Below, piece by piece: positions 1-8,764 of a stretch of 64,000 nucleotides of DNA; positions within the stretch are counted from its first letter, which is position 1; each line of letters begins with the position of its first letter. Origin of the DNA: Anaerolineales bacterium (GTDB lineage: Bacteria > Chloroflexota > Anaerolineae > 4572-78 > J111). Where the stretch lies: the NCBI GenBank assembly GCA_015075405.1, contig JABTUK010000001.1, positions 1,736,001 through 1,800,000 on the forward strand, in the 5' to 3' direction. The notes beneath the pieces were generated by a model. That model made no database searches, was not told where the DNA came from, and was given only the letters and a program-made list of their open reading frames with translations. Both the position numbers and the translations under genes were made by a program.

Positions 1-639
1 ACCACAGCAGACAACCGGGCCAAGCTGGAATGTTTGCGCAGCACTGTGCCGACTCCTCTTGACCCGGCCATCTGCTACGCCAAGGTGCTGCGGGTGGTCG
101 AGCGCCAGTGGCCTCGTTTCGGTACCAACATCAGCGAAGGTATGCGCGAAGGCCTGGAAGAGTTAGGTATCAGCGTCGGCAGCAATACGGTTTTGGCCAG
201 CACCTGCACCACCACGGCCAACGATATGCACGCCTGCGATCGTGGCGGCGCAGCCAAGCGAGTCCTCATCCTGATGACCGACGGCTCACCCAATGCTTCG
301 GTCAGCAGTTGCTCCTCGCAATCCGGCTACGCCGACTATTGGGATGGCCTGATTGGGAAGAATGATCCTGATTTTGACTGCGCCATGTGGTACGCGCAGC
401 AGGCGGCCAAGAATGGGGTTGTTGTCTACACCATTGGCATCGGCGGTGGGGCGAATAGGGATTTCTTGTGGGCGATGGCCACCGGCGTAGACCCTCGCGG
501 CGGCACCGGGAACGACGAGAAGGCCCAAACCATGTTCCCCGGCTCCGGGGGCAGATATTTCGGGGCGGCCAAACCTTCCGATCTGGACGGCATCTTCCGC
601 CAGATTTTGACCAGTATCTCGGTCCGTATCGTCGGCTAA
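1..639 (+). CDS. vWA-domain protein, TadG-like (5' partial)
   Basis: The reading frame is open at base 1, so the N-terminus lies upstream; 212 residues are visible. They form the C-terminal half of a von Willebrand factor A domain. The MIDAS threonine motif GTNISEGM is at visible residues 41-48 and the MIDAS aspartate motif MTDG at 92-95, while the first motif (DxSxS) would lie outside the window. Such vWA proteins are usual members of Tad pilus loci (TadG-like) and are exported and membrane-anchored, where they probably bind a metal ion and a protein partner. The cpaB-tadC genes downstream support this. The gene ends in a short C-terminal segment after the domain, with no additional domain. 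The exact TadG orthology is inferred. Confidence 0.75.
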   Translation, partial: TTADNRAKLECLRSTVPTPLDPAICYAKVLRVVERQWPRFGTNISEGMREGLEELGISVGSNTVLASTCTTTANDMHACDRGGAAKRVLILMTDGSPNASVSSCSSQSGYADYWDGLIGKNDPDFDCAMWYAQQAAKNGVVVYTIGIGGGANRDFLWAMATGVDPRGGTGNDEKAQTMFPGSGGRYFGAAKPSDLDGIFRQILTSISVRIVG

Positions 640-671
640 ACGCGGAAGGCTGTAGCATAAAGTAAAGTGTC

Positions 672-756
672 GGGGATTTCTCCCTACGGTCGAAATGACA
701 TGGCTGAGCAGTTACCAGGCTCATGTCATTTCGAGACCGAAGATCGAGAAATCCCC
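672..756. repeat. Palindromic repeat, family P3
   Basis: Two pairs of facing arms are visible: GGGGATTTCTC (672-682) with its complement at 746-756, and TCGAAATGACATG (690-702) with its complement at 722-734. A related copy follows at 779-870 and another lies at 47990-48145, so this is a dispersed element. No open frame of interest is inside it. Confidence 0.8.
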
Positions 757-778
757 AGGGCGCAACATGTAATAAAGT

Positions 779-870
779 GTCGGGGAATTCTCCCTACGGT
801 CGAACCCTATCCTGAGAACTTCCTGAGCTTGTCGAAGGGCTTGTCGAATAGATGACATGGCTGAGCAGTT
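779..870. repeat. Second, rearranged copy of family P3
   Basis: It begins with the same GTGTCGGGGA-TTCTCCC module as 669-690 and ends with the same ATGACATGGCTGAGCAGTTAC module as 695-715. The middle is replaced by a CCTGAG/GTCGAAGGGCTTGTCGAA stretch that recurs in other repeats of this window. The copy is a mosaic, not a clean duplicate. Confidence 0.7.
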
Positions 871-937
871 ACACATTAACTAAAAAAATTCGCGGCAAAA
901 AATTTTGGGTTTGCTATTTTTGGGTTAGGAGATCGTC

Positions 938-3286
938 ATGAAAAAAATAACCTCCCTCCGTAAGTTAAGCCAATGTTTGGCCCCCGGCCAGAGCCTGGTC
1001 GAAACGGCCATTGTGGCCCCCATCTTGATTTTTATGATGATAGGCGTTTTCGAGGTCGGCTGGGCCTTACGCGGCTACCTGGTTTTGACCAACGTCAGCC
1101 GGGAAACCACGCGCTTTGCCGTCCGGCCCGGCTATCTCAACTATACCAACCGTCCGCCCACCACTACCACTACGGTAGAGCAGCAGCAGCAGTGGGTTTA
1201 CAATAATGTAGGCTATAAAGACGTGGTCGGCCAGATGTTCAATTCTATGGCTAATCAGTTAAACACAACCGGCACCCTCAGCCCGGCCCTGATTATTTCT
1301 CACCTGGTGATAGATACGGGCTATCCGTGCAAGGATATTCAAACCAACGATGATTGCGATGGCGATAATATAAAAGTGGGCAATGGCTCTAACAAAGAAA
1401 GCGCCATCGCCGACTGCGACGGCTTTGTGACCAATAATTACGGTGGTTTTACCTATGATGATACAATTTTGCATCCCGGTATCCAGGGCTATGAAAATTT
1501 TTATACCTACACCTATGATCCGGATCCCACCGACGCCATTACCTATACCTCGCGTTACAACACCGGCGGCGTCACCTATGCCGCGCTGGCCCGGCAACTG
1601 GCGGCCGAAAACAATAGATTCAACTGCGAGCTGTTGCGGCGCAGCACCACTGCCACCCCCTCGCCCAATTATGTCTTGATTACCGAATCCTTCTACCAAC
1701 AACCGCAACTGTTCGGTTTTCCCTTGATTTCCAACCCCTTTACCGACCCGGTGCCGATGTACGCCCATACGACCATGCGCATGGTCACCTCGCGCAGCGG
1801 CAACGACCTGGATAAAATCGGGCCGACCTGTGAAGCTTATCCCTTTATTGTTAAGAATACAAATCTTCCGGCGGTCGGGGCCAAGTTCGATATTTTGAAT
1901 GGGGCCAATGACTCCAGTGATTTTGGCTGGCTGGCCTGGAATCCGGATAAGTGGAATGACTCCGGTTATCTTGAAAATGAGTTGCAGTATCCCAGCATGG
2001 CCCTCAATGATTTTACCGATGTGCATGAGCCTGATGATCACAACTTGAGCATTGGCGATTATGTGGCGTCTCTACAAGGGCTTAACTCAACGGTAGAGCC
2101 GAATGGAAACCCGCGGCTGATTACTGCCTTGATCGGGAAGAAAATTCGTATTCCGGTGTGGACCCCTCCTTTTCATACTGAGAATGTTGATCCTTTTTCC
2201 GCCGATCACTATCTTATCAGCGGCTTTATCTGGGTTCAGATTGATAGTTCGGCCGATTTTGACGGCTGGGCCAGCAGCAAAAATATCTATGCCACCTACA
2301 TGGGCGACGCCTCGGCGGACTGCCCGGCGGGCGACAGTCCGCCCACTTCGGGCGGCAACCAGCCGCCAACGGCCAACCCCGATACCGCCACCACCAATGT
2401 GAACACGCAGGTGACCATCTCGGTGCTGGGCAACGACAGCGATCCCGACGGCGACACGCTGACCATAACCGGGGTGAGCACCCCGGCCAATGGGGCTGTC
2501 TCGATTAACGTCAATACCATCATTTACACGCCCAATACCGGCTATACCGGCAGCGACAGCTTTACCTACACCATCAGCGATGGGCAAGGTAACACCGCTA
2601 CGGCTACGGTCACGGTTACGGTTGCAGCCGTCAATACGCCTACGGCCACACCTAACCACACCGCCACAGCCCAGGCCAATGCGACGGCCACAGCGGCGGC
2701 GGCTACGGCGACGGCGCAAGCCAATGCGACCGCCACAGCCCAGGCCAATGCGACGGCCACAGCGGCGGCAGCCACAGCGACAGCTAATGCCAATGCCACC
2801 GCGACGTCGGTAGCGGCCACAGCCACAGCCCAGGCCCCTGTGCTGACTACCATTGCCACCGACGACCTGGAAAGCTGGACCGGCGGCGGCACGGGCTGGA
2901 GCGGCAGTTGGAGCACCGGCGGCGGTGCTACCCAGCAATCTGATGGCGGCAGCAACCGCATGCGCCTGGCTGGCAACTCGAACAGCGGCAGTAGGGGCCG
3001 GGCCTGGCGGGCGGTTAATATGCAAGGCGTCACCAACGCCACCCTGGCTTTTACTTACAGAACTGCGGGCCTTGACTCCGGCGAGAATGGGGTGGTCGAA
3101 GTTTCGACCGATGGTTCTAACTGGACTCCCATCTGGACAGGCACGAGTGGCTCCTACCAATCGGCTACAGTAAACCCGGGGGACGGTTATATGGTTAGCA
3201 GCTTCCAGGTGCGCTTCCGGGTTAATGCCAACAGTACCAGCGAGTATTTCTATGTGGATAATATTCAGATCACTGGGTATAGATAA
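938..3286 (+). CDS. Giant TadE-like pseudopilin fused to cadherin-like and C-terminal extracellular domains
   Basis: The 782-residue product starts with a short basic segment and a hydrophobic helix (about residues 17-42, with the TadE-like E-x-A motif GQSLVETA before it), typical of TadE/TadF minor pseudopilins processed by a prepilin peptidase. Ordinary TadE proteins have about 150-200 residues. Here a long exported region follows, then a cadherin-like/VCBS-type beta domain (about 467-567, with NDSDPDGD calcium-type acidic turns). An Ala/Thr/Asn repeat linker (about 568-640) leads to a C-terminal domain of about 140 residues that resembles a beta-sandwich. ATG 938 has TAGGAG upstream. It sits in the tad locus, so it is likely a pilus-tip or surface component; adhesion is inferred. 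Confidence 0.8.
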   Translation: MKKITSLRKLSQCLAPGQSLVETAIVAPILIFMMIGVFEVGWALRGYLVLTNVSRETTRFAVRPGYLNYTNRPPTTTTTVEQQQQWVYNNVGYKDVVGQMFNSMANQLNTTGTLSPALIISHLVIDTGYPCKDIQTNDDCDGDNIKVGNGSNKESAIADCDGFVTNNYGGFTYDDTILHPGIQGYENFYTYTYDPDPTDAITYTSRYNTGGVTYAALARQLAAENNRFNCELLRRSTTATPSPNYVLITESFYQQPQLFGFPLISNPFTDPVPMYAHTTMRMVTSRSGNDLDKIGPTCEAYPFIVKNTNLPAVGAKFDILNGANDSSDFGWLAWNPDKWNDSGYLENELQYPSMALNDFTDVHEPDDHNLSIGDYVASLQGLNSTVEPNGNPRLITALIGKKIRIPVWTPPFHTENVDPFSADHYLISGFIWVQIDSSADFDGWASSKNIYATYMGDASADCPAGDSPPTSGGNQPPTANPDTATTNVNTQVTISVLGNDSDPDGDTLTITGVSTPANGAVSINVNTIIYTPNTGYTGSDSFTYTISDGQGNTATATVTVTVAAVNTPTATPNHTATAQANATATAAAATATAQANATATAQANATATAAAATATANANATATSVAATATAQAPVLTTIATDDLESWTGGGTGWSGSWSTGGGATQQSDGGSNRMRLAGNSNSGSRGRAWRAVNMQGVTNATLAFTYRTAGLDSGENGVVEVSTDGSNWTPIWTGTSGSYQSATVNPGDGYMVSSFQVRFRVNANSTSEYFYVDNIQITGYR
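2650..2840 (+). repeat. In-frame repeat coding an Ala/Thr/Asn linker
   Basis: Tandem degenerate units such as GCCAATGCGACGGCCACAGC encode a repeated Q-A-N-A-T-A-T-A pattern inside the TadE-like gene. The repeat is expected to give an extended flexible stalk between the cadherin-like domain and the C-terminal domain, and to vary in length by slippage. Confidence 0.85.
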
Positions 3287-3448
3287 CCAACCTTATGAGT
3301 TTTGATCTTCAAAATCGGTAGTTAAGTTGGAAGGTTGGAAGGCTGGTTAAAGCAAATTCCAGTCTTCCAAATATATTACCAAATTTGGCTGTCAAACTTT
3401 ATTCGAGCTGGATTTTTAGCCACCTTTGAGCCGGGTATAGGAACCTGA

Positions 3449-3492
3449 TCAGGTCCTAAAGGCTTTATCACCTTTAGGACCTGGTTTAATTT
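3449..3492 (+). terminator. Rho-independent terminator after the TadE-like gene
   Basis: A perfect 12-bp stem, AGGTCCTAAAGG (3451-3462) with CCTTTAGGACCT (3471-3482), is extended by further outer pairs. It has an 8-base loop and is followed by TTTAATTTTT. It separates the TadE-like gene from cpaB. The remainder of the 312-base gap holds a GGAAGGTTGGAA-type repeat (3328-3370) and the cpaB promoter. Confidence 0.8.
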
Positions 3493-3519
3493 TTATGTCA
3501 AATCGGAATTTTCCCCATC

Positions 3520-3547
3520 TTGACTTTTTCGCATAAAATGGTATGAT
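3520..3547 (+). promoter_or_regulatory. Sigma70-type promoter for cpaB-tadC
   Basis: TTGACT at 3520-3525 and TATGAT at 3542-3547 are separated by 16 bases. The pair lies directly after the terminator and about 50 bases before cpaB, so the pilus assembly genes probably have their own transcript. Confidence 0.55.
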
Positions 3548-3598
3548 TAATGTGCTAGCGTCCTTTTCGTCTACTTTTGTCGAAAGGGAGAGTTTAAT

Positions 3599-4684
3599 AT
3601 GCAACGTGGCAGACTGCTGATTATACTCGGTATTATCCTGGGTCTGGCAACGCTGGGCGCGGTCGCCTTCCTTTTCTTGGGTGGGGGTGGCCCTGTGGTG
3701 GTGGAAGAACCACCCCCCACCCCCACTGTAGGGGTCGCCGAAGAAGGTGGAGGTATTCCTACTACCCAGGTTATCGTGGCCTTGCAGCCGATTGGTCGCG
3801 GTTCTGAGTTTGTGGCCGGTTCGATTGGCCGCCGTGACTGGCCTGCCAACAACGTGCCGCCCGACATTATTGCCGACGAAGCTGAAACCATTGGCAAGGT
3901 TGCCAAAACCGATATTGTCCAGGGCCAGGTTATTGTCCGCAGTATGCTGGTGGATGTTTTTGGCGCGGGAGAAGCCTCCTTTCAAATCCCGGCCGGCCGG
4001 GTGGCGGTCGCCTATCCCATTAACCGCCAAAAAAGTGTGTCCTTTGCTGTGCAGCCCGGCGACTATGTGGATATTCTGGTCACGGCCAACTTTGTTGACG
4101 TGGATGAGGAATTTCAGACTACCCTGCCCAATAAACTGAGCTTTTTGGTGCCGGAGATAGATGCCGAAACCGGTGAGGCAACGGGTAACTTTTCTTTAAG
4201 TGAGCAGATTGACGAGGGCCGTTTTGTCGTAGCGGCGCAGGATATCCCGGCCATTGTCTTTGCGCGCGAGCCTCAGATTCCGCGCCGTGTAGCACAGTTG
4301 ACGGTTCAGGCGGCTAAGGTGATCCGGGTTGGCCCGTGGATTGAGCCGCCACCACCACCGCCCCCGGCCGAAGGCGAGCAAGCGCCTACCCCCACTCCAG
4401 CCCTGCCTGATGTGGTCACGCTGGCCGTGACTCCCCAGGATGCCTTGGTATTGCTTTGGCTGCGCCAGAACTATATTTACAGTGAAATGGCCCTGCGGGC
4501 TGCGGGTGAAGAAAATGCGGATCATCTGACTGAGGCGGTAACGTTGCAGTATATGCTTACCCGTTTTAATATTGCGGTGCCGCCGAAGATTGAGTTTGTC
4601 ATGTCGCCATCGTTAGTAGAATTGGCCAATGAGTTGCAATTGCAAGCCCAGGTTACACCTACGCCCACAGCACCCGGCCCGTAA
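3599..4684 (+). CDS. cpaB: Flp pilus assembly protein CpaB/RcpC
   Basis: This 361-residue protein has one N-terminal membrane helix (about residues 5-27), a proline-rich linker, and an SAF domain (about 57-125, starting TTQVIVALQPIGRG). A CpaB C-terminal domain with a second proline-rich insertion at about 250-275 follows. CpaB/RcpC acts in the periplasm or cell wall and is thought to help the Tad secretion channel or modify the pilin. ATG 3599 is preceded by GGGAG at a good distance. It is the first gene of the cpaB-cpaE-cpaF-tadB-tadC series, and the order matches known tad loci. Length and architecture are normal. Confidence 0.9.
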   Translation: MQRGRLLIILGIILGLATLGAVAFLFLGGGGPVVVEEPPPTPTVGVAEEGGGIPTTQVIVALQPIGRGSEFVAGSIGRRDWPANNVPPDIIADEAETIGKVAKTDIVQGQVIVRSMLVDVFGAGEASFQIPAGRVAVAYPINRQKSVSFAVQPGDYVDILVTANFVDVDEEFQTTLPNKLSFLVPEIDAETGEATGNFSLSEQIDEGRFVVAAQDIPAIVFAREPQIPRRVAQLTVQAAKVIRVGPWIEPPPPPPPAEGEQAPTPTPALPDVVTLAVTPQDALVLLWLRQNYIYSEMALRAAGEENADHLTEAVTLQYMLTRFNIAVPPKIEFVMSPSLVELANELQLQAQVTPTPTAPGP

Positions 4685-4808
4685 TAATAAATTGGTTTTT
4701 GGGCCAATGTTGGTTGCCTGGCTGTAAATCAATTACCCCATTGGGTATTGCGCATTGTCTCTTAGGAATTAAGAGACATTTGTGCTTTAGAGACGCTACT
4801 ATATCAGA

Positions 4809-4905
4809 ATCAGTAGATCCAATTTTTCACCGTAGCTGGCGCATCCCTATGCGTCAGCGGGCGGCATAGGGATGCCACCCTACGGGAAATTTGGATCCAC
4901 TGAGA
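4809..4905. repeat. Palindromic element family P1, copy A (with P2-type core)
   Basis: Terminal inverted repeats CAGTAGATCCAA (4811-4822) and its near-complement ending at 4904 enclose a core with GCATCCCTATGCGTC and GGCATAGGGATGCC. The termini match the copies at 30181, 45226 and 39483. The core instead matches the P2 elements at 29667 and 41054, so this copy is a hybrid. It fills most of the cpaB-cpaE gap. Confidence 0.85.
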
Positions 4906-4933
4906 ATAAATAAATTTTAAATCAGGAATAGCC

Positions 4934-6199
4934 ATGCCCCCATCAAACAGTCCCGGAGACAAAGAAAAAATTCGCTTGCTGATTGTAGATGACATCCCGG
5001 AAACCCGGGAAAATCTGCGTAAACTGCTCTTCTTCGAGTCGGATATTGATGTGGTAGGGGCGGCTACCAACGGCGAAGAAGGGATTCAAATGGCGGTAGA
5101 ACTCCAGCCGGATATTGTCCTGATGGACATTAATATGCCGGGTGTGGACGGCATTACCGCCAGCGAGCGCATCTCCCAGCAAGTTCCCTTCTGCCAGATT
5201 ATTATGATGTCGGTGCAGGGCGAAGCCGATTACTTGCGCCGTTCCATGCTGGCCGGGGCCAGAGAGTTTTTGATAAAACCCTTCTCCAGTGATGAATTGG
5301 TCAGCAGTATTCGCCGGGTGTACCAATTGGGGGCCACCCGCCGCCAGGCTATGCCGGCGATGACCCAGATTCCTACGGGCGCAGCAGCCTCGACTTCGGC
5401 GATGCCCCAGGAAAAGGGGAAGATCGTAACTGTGTATAGCGCCAAAGGCGGCGTCGGTTGTAGCACTATTGCGGTTAATGTTGCCATTGCTTTGCAGCAA
5501 AATGCGGCCAGTAAGGTCGCCCTGGTTGACACCAGCCTGCAATTTGGTGATGTGGGGGTGTTATTAAATTTGTATGCCAGCCGGACAATCGCTGATCTGG
5601 CCTCTCACGTTGACGAGTTGGATAATGAACTGATTAATGACATTTTTATTGCTCACAGCTCGGGTATCAAAGCGCTGTTAGCGCCTCCTCGACCGGAGGT
5701 AGCCGATACGGTCACCCCGGCCCTGGTGGTAGACGTTCTGGAACGGCTGCGCACCATGTTCGATATTATCATTGTTGATACCAGCAGCGTGCTCGATGAC
5801 TTGGTTTTGAGTGTTCTGGATATTTCTGATAAAATAATAGTAGTAACTACCCCTGAAATTCCAGCTATCAAAAACGCCAAACTTTTGTTTGAAGTAACCG
5901 AGGCGCTGGAGTATGAACGCGAGCGCACGATGTTTATCCTGAATAAAGTGGATAAACGCATCAATATTCGGGCTGAAGACATCGAGGCCAATATTAAATA
6001 TAAAATTGAGGCCCAGTTGCCTCTTGATGAAAGATCGGTGACAACGGCGGTTAACCAGGGCGTCCCCTTTGTTTTGGGTGATAAAAATAGTCTGCTTACC
6101 CAGGCCACGGTTGCTTTTAGTAACCACCTGGTAAAATCGTTGAACCCCAGCAGTGAAAAAGTAGAGGCGCCTGTTCGCTCCGGTATTTTTGGCCGATAA
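4934..6199 (+). CDS. cpaE: Pilus assembly ATPase CpaE/TadZ with receiver domain
   Basis: The 421-residue protein joins a response-regulator receiver domain (about residues 12-132) to a MinD/ParA-type ATPase (about 160-400). The receiver keeps the acidic pair (Asp19-Asp20), the phosphoacceptor Asp65 in LMDINMPG and Lys115, so it could be phosphorylated. The ATPase has the deviant Walker A motif KGGVGCS at 171-177. TadZ/CpaE marks the pole or site where the Tad machine assembles. It lies between cpaB and cpaF with spacings usual for the locus. In many TadZ proteins the receiver has lost its aspartate, so its retention here is notable. Confidence 0.92.
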   Translation: MPPSNSPGDKEKIRLLIVDDIPETRENLRKLLFFESDIDVVGAATNGEEGIQMAVELQPDIVLMDINMPGVDGITASERISQQVPFCQIIMMSVQGEADYLRRSMLAGAREFLIKPFSSDELVSSIRRVYQLGATRRQAMPAMTQIPTGAAASTSAMPQEKGKIVTVYSAKGGVGCSTIAVNVAIALQQNAASKVALVDTSLQFGDVGVLLNLYASRTIADLASHVDELDNELINDIFIAHSSGIKALLAPPRPEVADTVTPALVVDVLERLRTMFDIIIVDTSSVLDDLVLSVLDISDKIIVVTTPEIPAIKNAKLLFEVTEALEYERERTMFILNKVDKRINIRAEDIEANIKYKIEAQLPLDERSVTTAVNQGVPFVLGDKNSLLTQATVAFSNHLVKSLNPSSEKVEAPVRSGIFGR

Positions 6200-6255
6200 A
6201 CGCTGATAACCCTACAAAGTTCAACTTTACGCTGGCCTTTAAGGAAAAATAGGAT

Positions 6256-7662
6256 ATGTCTTTATTAAAGCGGATTGAGAAAAGTCAACAACCTGGCGAT
6301 AGCGGTGAAGCCAAATCAGGCGGTGGTTTAGCCAGTCCCATCAGGCCCAGAGGTGTAGAACAACAGGCTCGACGCGCCCCCATGGCCTCCACTGTCCGCG
6401 ATGCTTTTAAGGATTTAAAGGAGCGCATTCAGGATAAGTTAGTAGCCGAATTGGACCCGGCCATGGATGTTTCTCGCACCGACGATGTGCGGCGGACCAT
6501 CCAGGATATGTTTGAGCAGATCTTGGCCCAGGAAAATATTATTCTCAGCCGCTCGGAACGGGAACGGTTGTTTGAGGGCATCGTTGCCGAAATTCTGGGG
6601 TTTGGCCCGCTGGAAGTGCTGCTGGCCGATGAAAATGTCAGCGAAATTATGGTTAACGGCCCGGAAAAGGTTTTTGTAGAACGCAAAGGCAAATTGACCA
6701 AAACCAATATTATTTTTGAAAGCAATGAACACGTAATGAAGGTGATTGACCGGATTGTATCACCGTTGGGCCGGCGCATTGACGAAAGCTCGCCTTATGT
6801 AGACGCTCGCTTGCCCGATGGTTCCCGCGTCAACGCCATCATTCCCCCGCTGGCGCTCAATGGGCCAACGTTGACCATCCGCAAGTTTGAAAAAGACCCG
6901 TTAACGATTGATGATTTGATCCGTTTTGGCTCCATGTCGTCTGAAACGGCGGAATTTTTGAAGGCTTGTGTTAAGGCCCGGTTGAACATCGTGGTTTCCG
7001 GCGGTACCGGTTCGGGTAAAACAACTTTGCTCAACGTGCTCTCCTCGTTTATTCCCAACGATGAGCGGATCATCACCGTAGAAAATGCGGCCGAATTGCA
7101 GCTTCGCCAGGAACACGTGGTGACGCTGGAATCCCGCCCCCCCAATATTGAAGGTAAAGGGGAAGTCACCATTCGGGATTTGGTTATCAACACCCTCCGC
7201 ATGCGCCCCGACCGAGTGGTGGTAGGAGAGTGCCGCGGCGGTGAAACCCTTGACATGCTTCAGGCTATGAACACCGGTCACGATGGCAGTCTGACCACTG
7301 CCCACGCCAATACCCCCCGCGATATGCTGTCTCGTTTGGAAACCATGTGCCTGATGGCCGGGATGGACTTGCCCGTGCGCGCTATTCGAGAGCAGGTGGC
7401 CTCGGCGGTTGACCTGATTATCCAGCAATCCCGTTTGCGAGACGGCAGCCGCAAGATTGTTAATGTGACTGAAGTGCAGGGGATGGAAGGTGATGTTATT
7501 GTCATGTCCGATATTTTTGCCTTTGAACAGCAAGGGATTGAAAACGGCAAAATTGTGGGACGGCTCAAACCGACCGGTATCCGTCCCAAGTTCTATGAGA
7601 GAATTGAGGCGGCCGGCATTGTATTGCCGCCCAATATTTTTGGGGCCAGCACTAGATTTTAA
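6256..7662 (+). CDS. cpaF: Tad secretion ATPase CpaF/TadA
   Basis: This 468-residue type II/IV secretion ATPase drives pilin extrusion as a hexamer on the cytoplasmic face of the inner membrane. The Walker A motif GGTGSGKTT is near residues 249-257, and an Asp/Walker B region with RPDRVVVGECRGGE follows at about 315-329. A His-box TAHANTP is near 348-354. The N-terminal domain (about 60-200) has the FGPLEVLL...NGP pattern of the CpaF family. The basic, Gly-rich first 45 residues are poorly conserved. The start ATG 6256 follows AAGGAAAAATAGGAT. No unusual residues were seen. Confidence 0.95.
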   Translation: MSLLKRIEKSQQPGDSGEAKSGGGLASPIRPRGVEQQARRAPMASTVRDAFKDLKERIQDKLVAELDPAMDVSRTDDVRRTIQDMFEQILAQENIILSRSERERLFEGIVAEILGFGPLEVLLADENVSEIMVNGPEKVFVERKGKLTKTNIIFESNEHVMKVIDRIVSPLGRRIDESSPYVDARLPDGSRVNAIIPPLALNGPTLTIRKFEKDPLTIDDLIRFGSMSSETAEFLKACVKARLNIVVSGGTGSGKTTLLNVLSSFIPNDERIITVENAAELQLRQEHVVTLESRPPNIEGKGEVTIRDLVINTLRMRPDRVVVGECRGGETLDMLQAMNTGHDGSLTTAHANTPRDMLSRLETMCLMAGMDLPVRAIREQVASAVDLIIQQSRLRDGSRKIVNVTEVQGMEGDVIVMSDIFAFEQQGIENGKIVGRLKPTGIRPKFYERIEAAGIVLPPNIFGASTRF

Positions 7663-7716
7663 GGGTGATATGAGAAAACTGGGTAGAGGATAGGGCTGGT
7701 TTTTTGGAGGTTTAGA

Positions 7717-8721
7717 ATGTTACCAATCATAATTATTGTCTTGGTGGTACTCACTCTGGCGACTCTTATCGGTGGCGTTATGCTATCGAGAAGGGGTGGT
7801 GATGCGACGCAAGCCCGTTTGGGACAGTTTGTGGGTGGGGGGAGACTGGAAGGCGCCGAGGACGAGGAGGACAAAAAGAAGACGAGCGGGCCGTCGCTGC
7901 TCACCCAAAACCTGGATCAGGTGATTGAAGAGCGGGGATTGGGCAAAAATTTGGCAACTGAACTGGCCAGGGCCGATTTAAAGATTACCGTAGCTGAGTT
8001 TTGGGCTTTGAACTTGATTTCTATTGTTGGTATGACTGCTCTGGCCTGGGTTATTTATGGCGGTTTTGTCATGCCACTCATTGGCGCTGTAGTGGGTTTC
8101 TTTTTGCCCAAATTTTGGCTAAAGATACGCCAGGGAGCGCGGCTAAAGCGGTTTAATAATCAATTGGGTGATGGTATCACTCTGATGGCTAATGGTCTGC
8201 GCTCAGGGTACTCTTTGTTACAAGCCATGGACGCAGTGGGCCGAGAAATGCCGGACCCCATGGCCGTAGAGTTTAAACGGGTCGTGCGCGAGGTGGGCCT
8301 GGGGGTTAGCAACGAAAGGGCCTTTAGCAACTTGCTGCGCCGGGTACCCAGTGATGACCTGGATTTAATGATTACGGCCATCAATGTGCAGCACGAGATC
8401 GGCGGTAACCTGGCCGAAATTCTGGAAATCATCGGTTTTGTCATCAGAGAAAGAGTTCGGATTAAAGGTGAAATTGCCGTTTTGACGGCTCAAGGGCAAT
8501 TGTCGGGTTATATTATTTCAGGCTTGCCGGTGGCGTTGGGCCTGTTGCTTTATGCCATGAATCAAAATTATATCGGTAAAATGATTTTTTCGTGCGATGC
8601 GTTGGGAATTACCCCCGAAAAGTGTACCCAACCTTGTGGTTGGATTATGATTGGGGCTGGGGTGTTGATGATTGCCAGCGGCTTTTTTGCCATTCAAAAA
8701 ATTATTGCCATTGAAGTGTAG
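7717..8721 (+). CDS. tadB: Tad pilus inner-membrane protein TadB
   Basis: This 334-residue GspF-type platform protein has an N-terminal membrane helix (about 2-20), two adjoining helices (about 90-130), a cytoplasmic T2SSF domain (about 140-255) and two C-terminal helices. The T2SSF core has the LRSGYSLLQAMDAV pattern near 165-180. TadB pairs with TadC to form the membrane platform on which CpaF works. ATG 7717 follows TTGGAGG. A short charged linker at about 44-60 (EDEEDKKK) precedes the core. It is immediately followed by tadC. Confidence 0.93.
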   Translation: MLPIIIIVLVVLTLATLIGGVMLSRRGGDATQARLGQFVGGGRLEGAEDEEDKKKTSGPSLLTQNLDQVIEERGLGKNLATELARADLKITVAEFWALNLISIVGMTALAWVIYGGFVMPLIGAVVGFFLPKFWLKIRQGARLKRFNNQLGDGITLMANGLRSGYSLLQAMDAVGREMPDPMAVEFKRVVREVGLGVSNERAFSNLLRRVPSDDLDLMITAINVQHEIGGNLAEILEIIGFVIRERVRIKGEIAVLTAQGQLSGYIISGLPVALGLLLYAMNQNYIGKMIFSCDALGITPEKCTQPCGWIMIGAGVLMIASGFFAIQKIIAIEV

Positions 8722-8764
8722 ATGCTTTAAAGCGTTCTGGGGTCTAGTTTGACGGAGGTTGATT

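Noticed and set aside
2087..3160. Long open frame on the minus strand opposite the TadE-like gene
   Set aside because: It is Gly/Arg-rich, lacks any known motif and mirrors the low-complexity GC-rich coding repeat of the plus strand.
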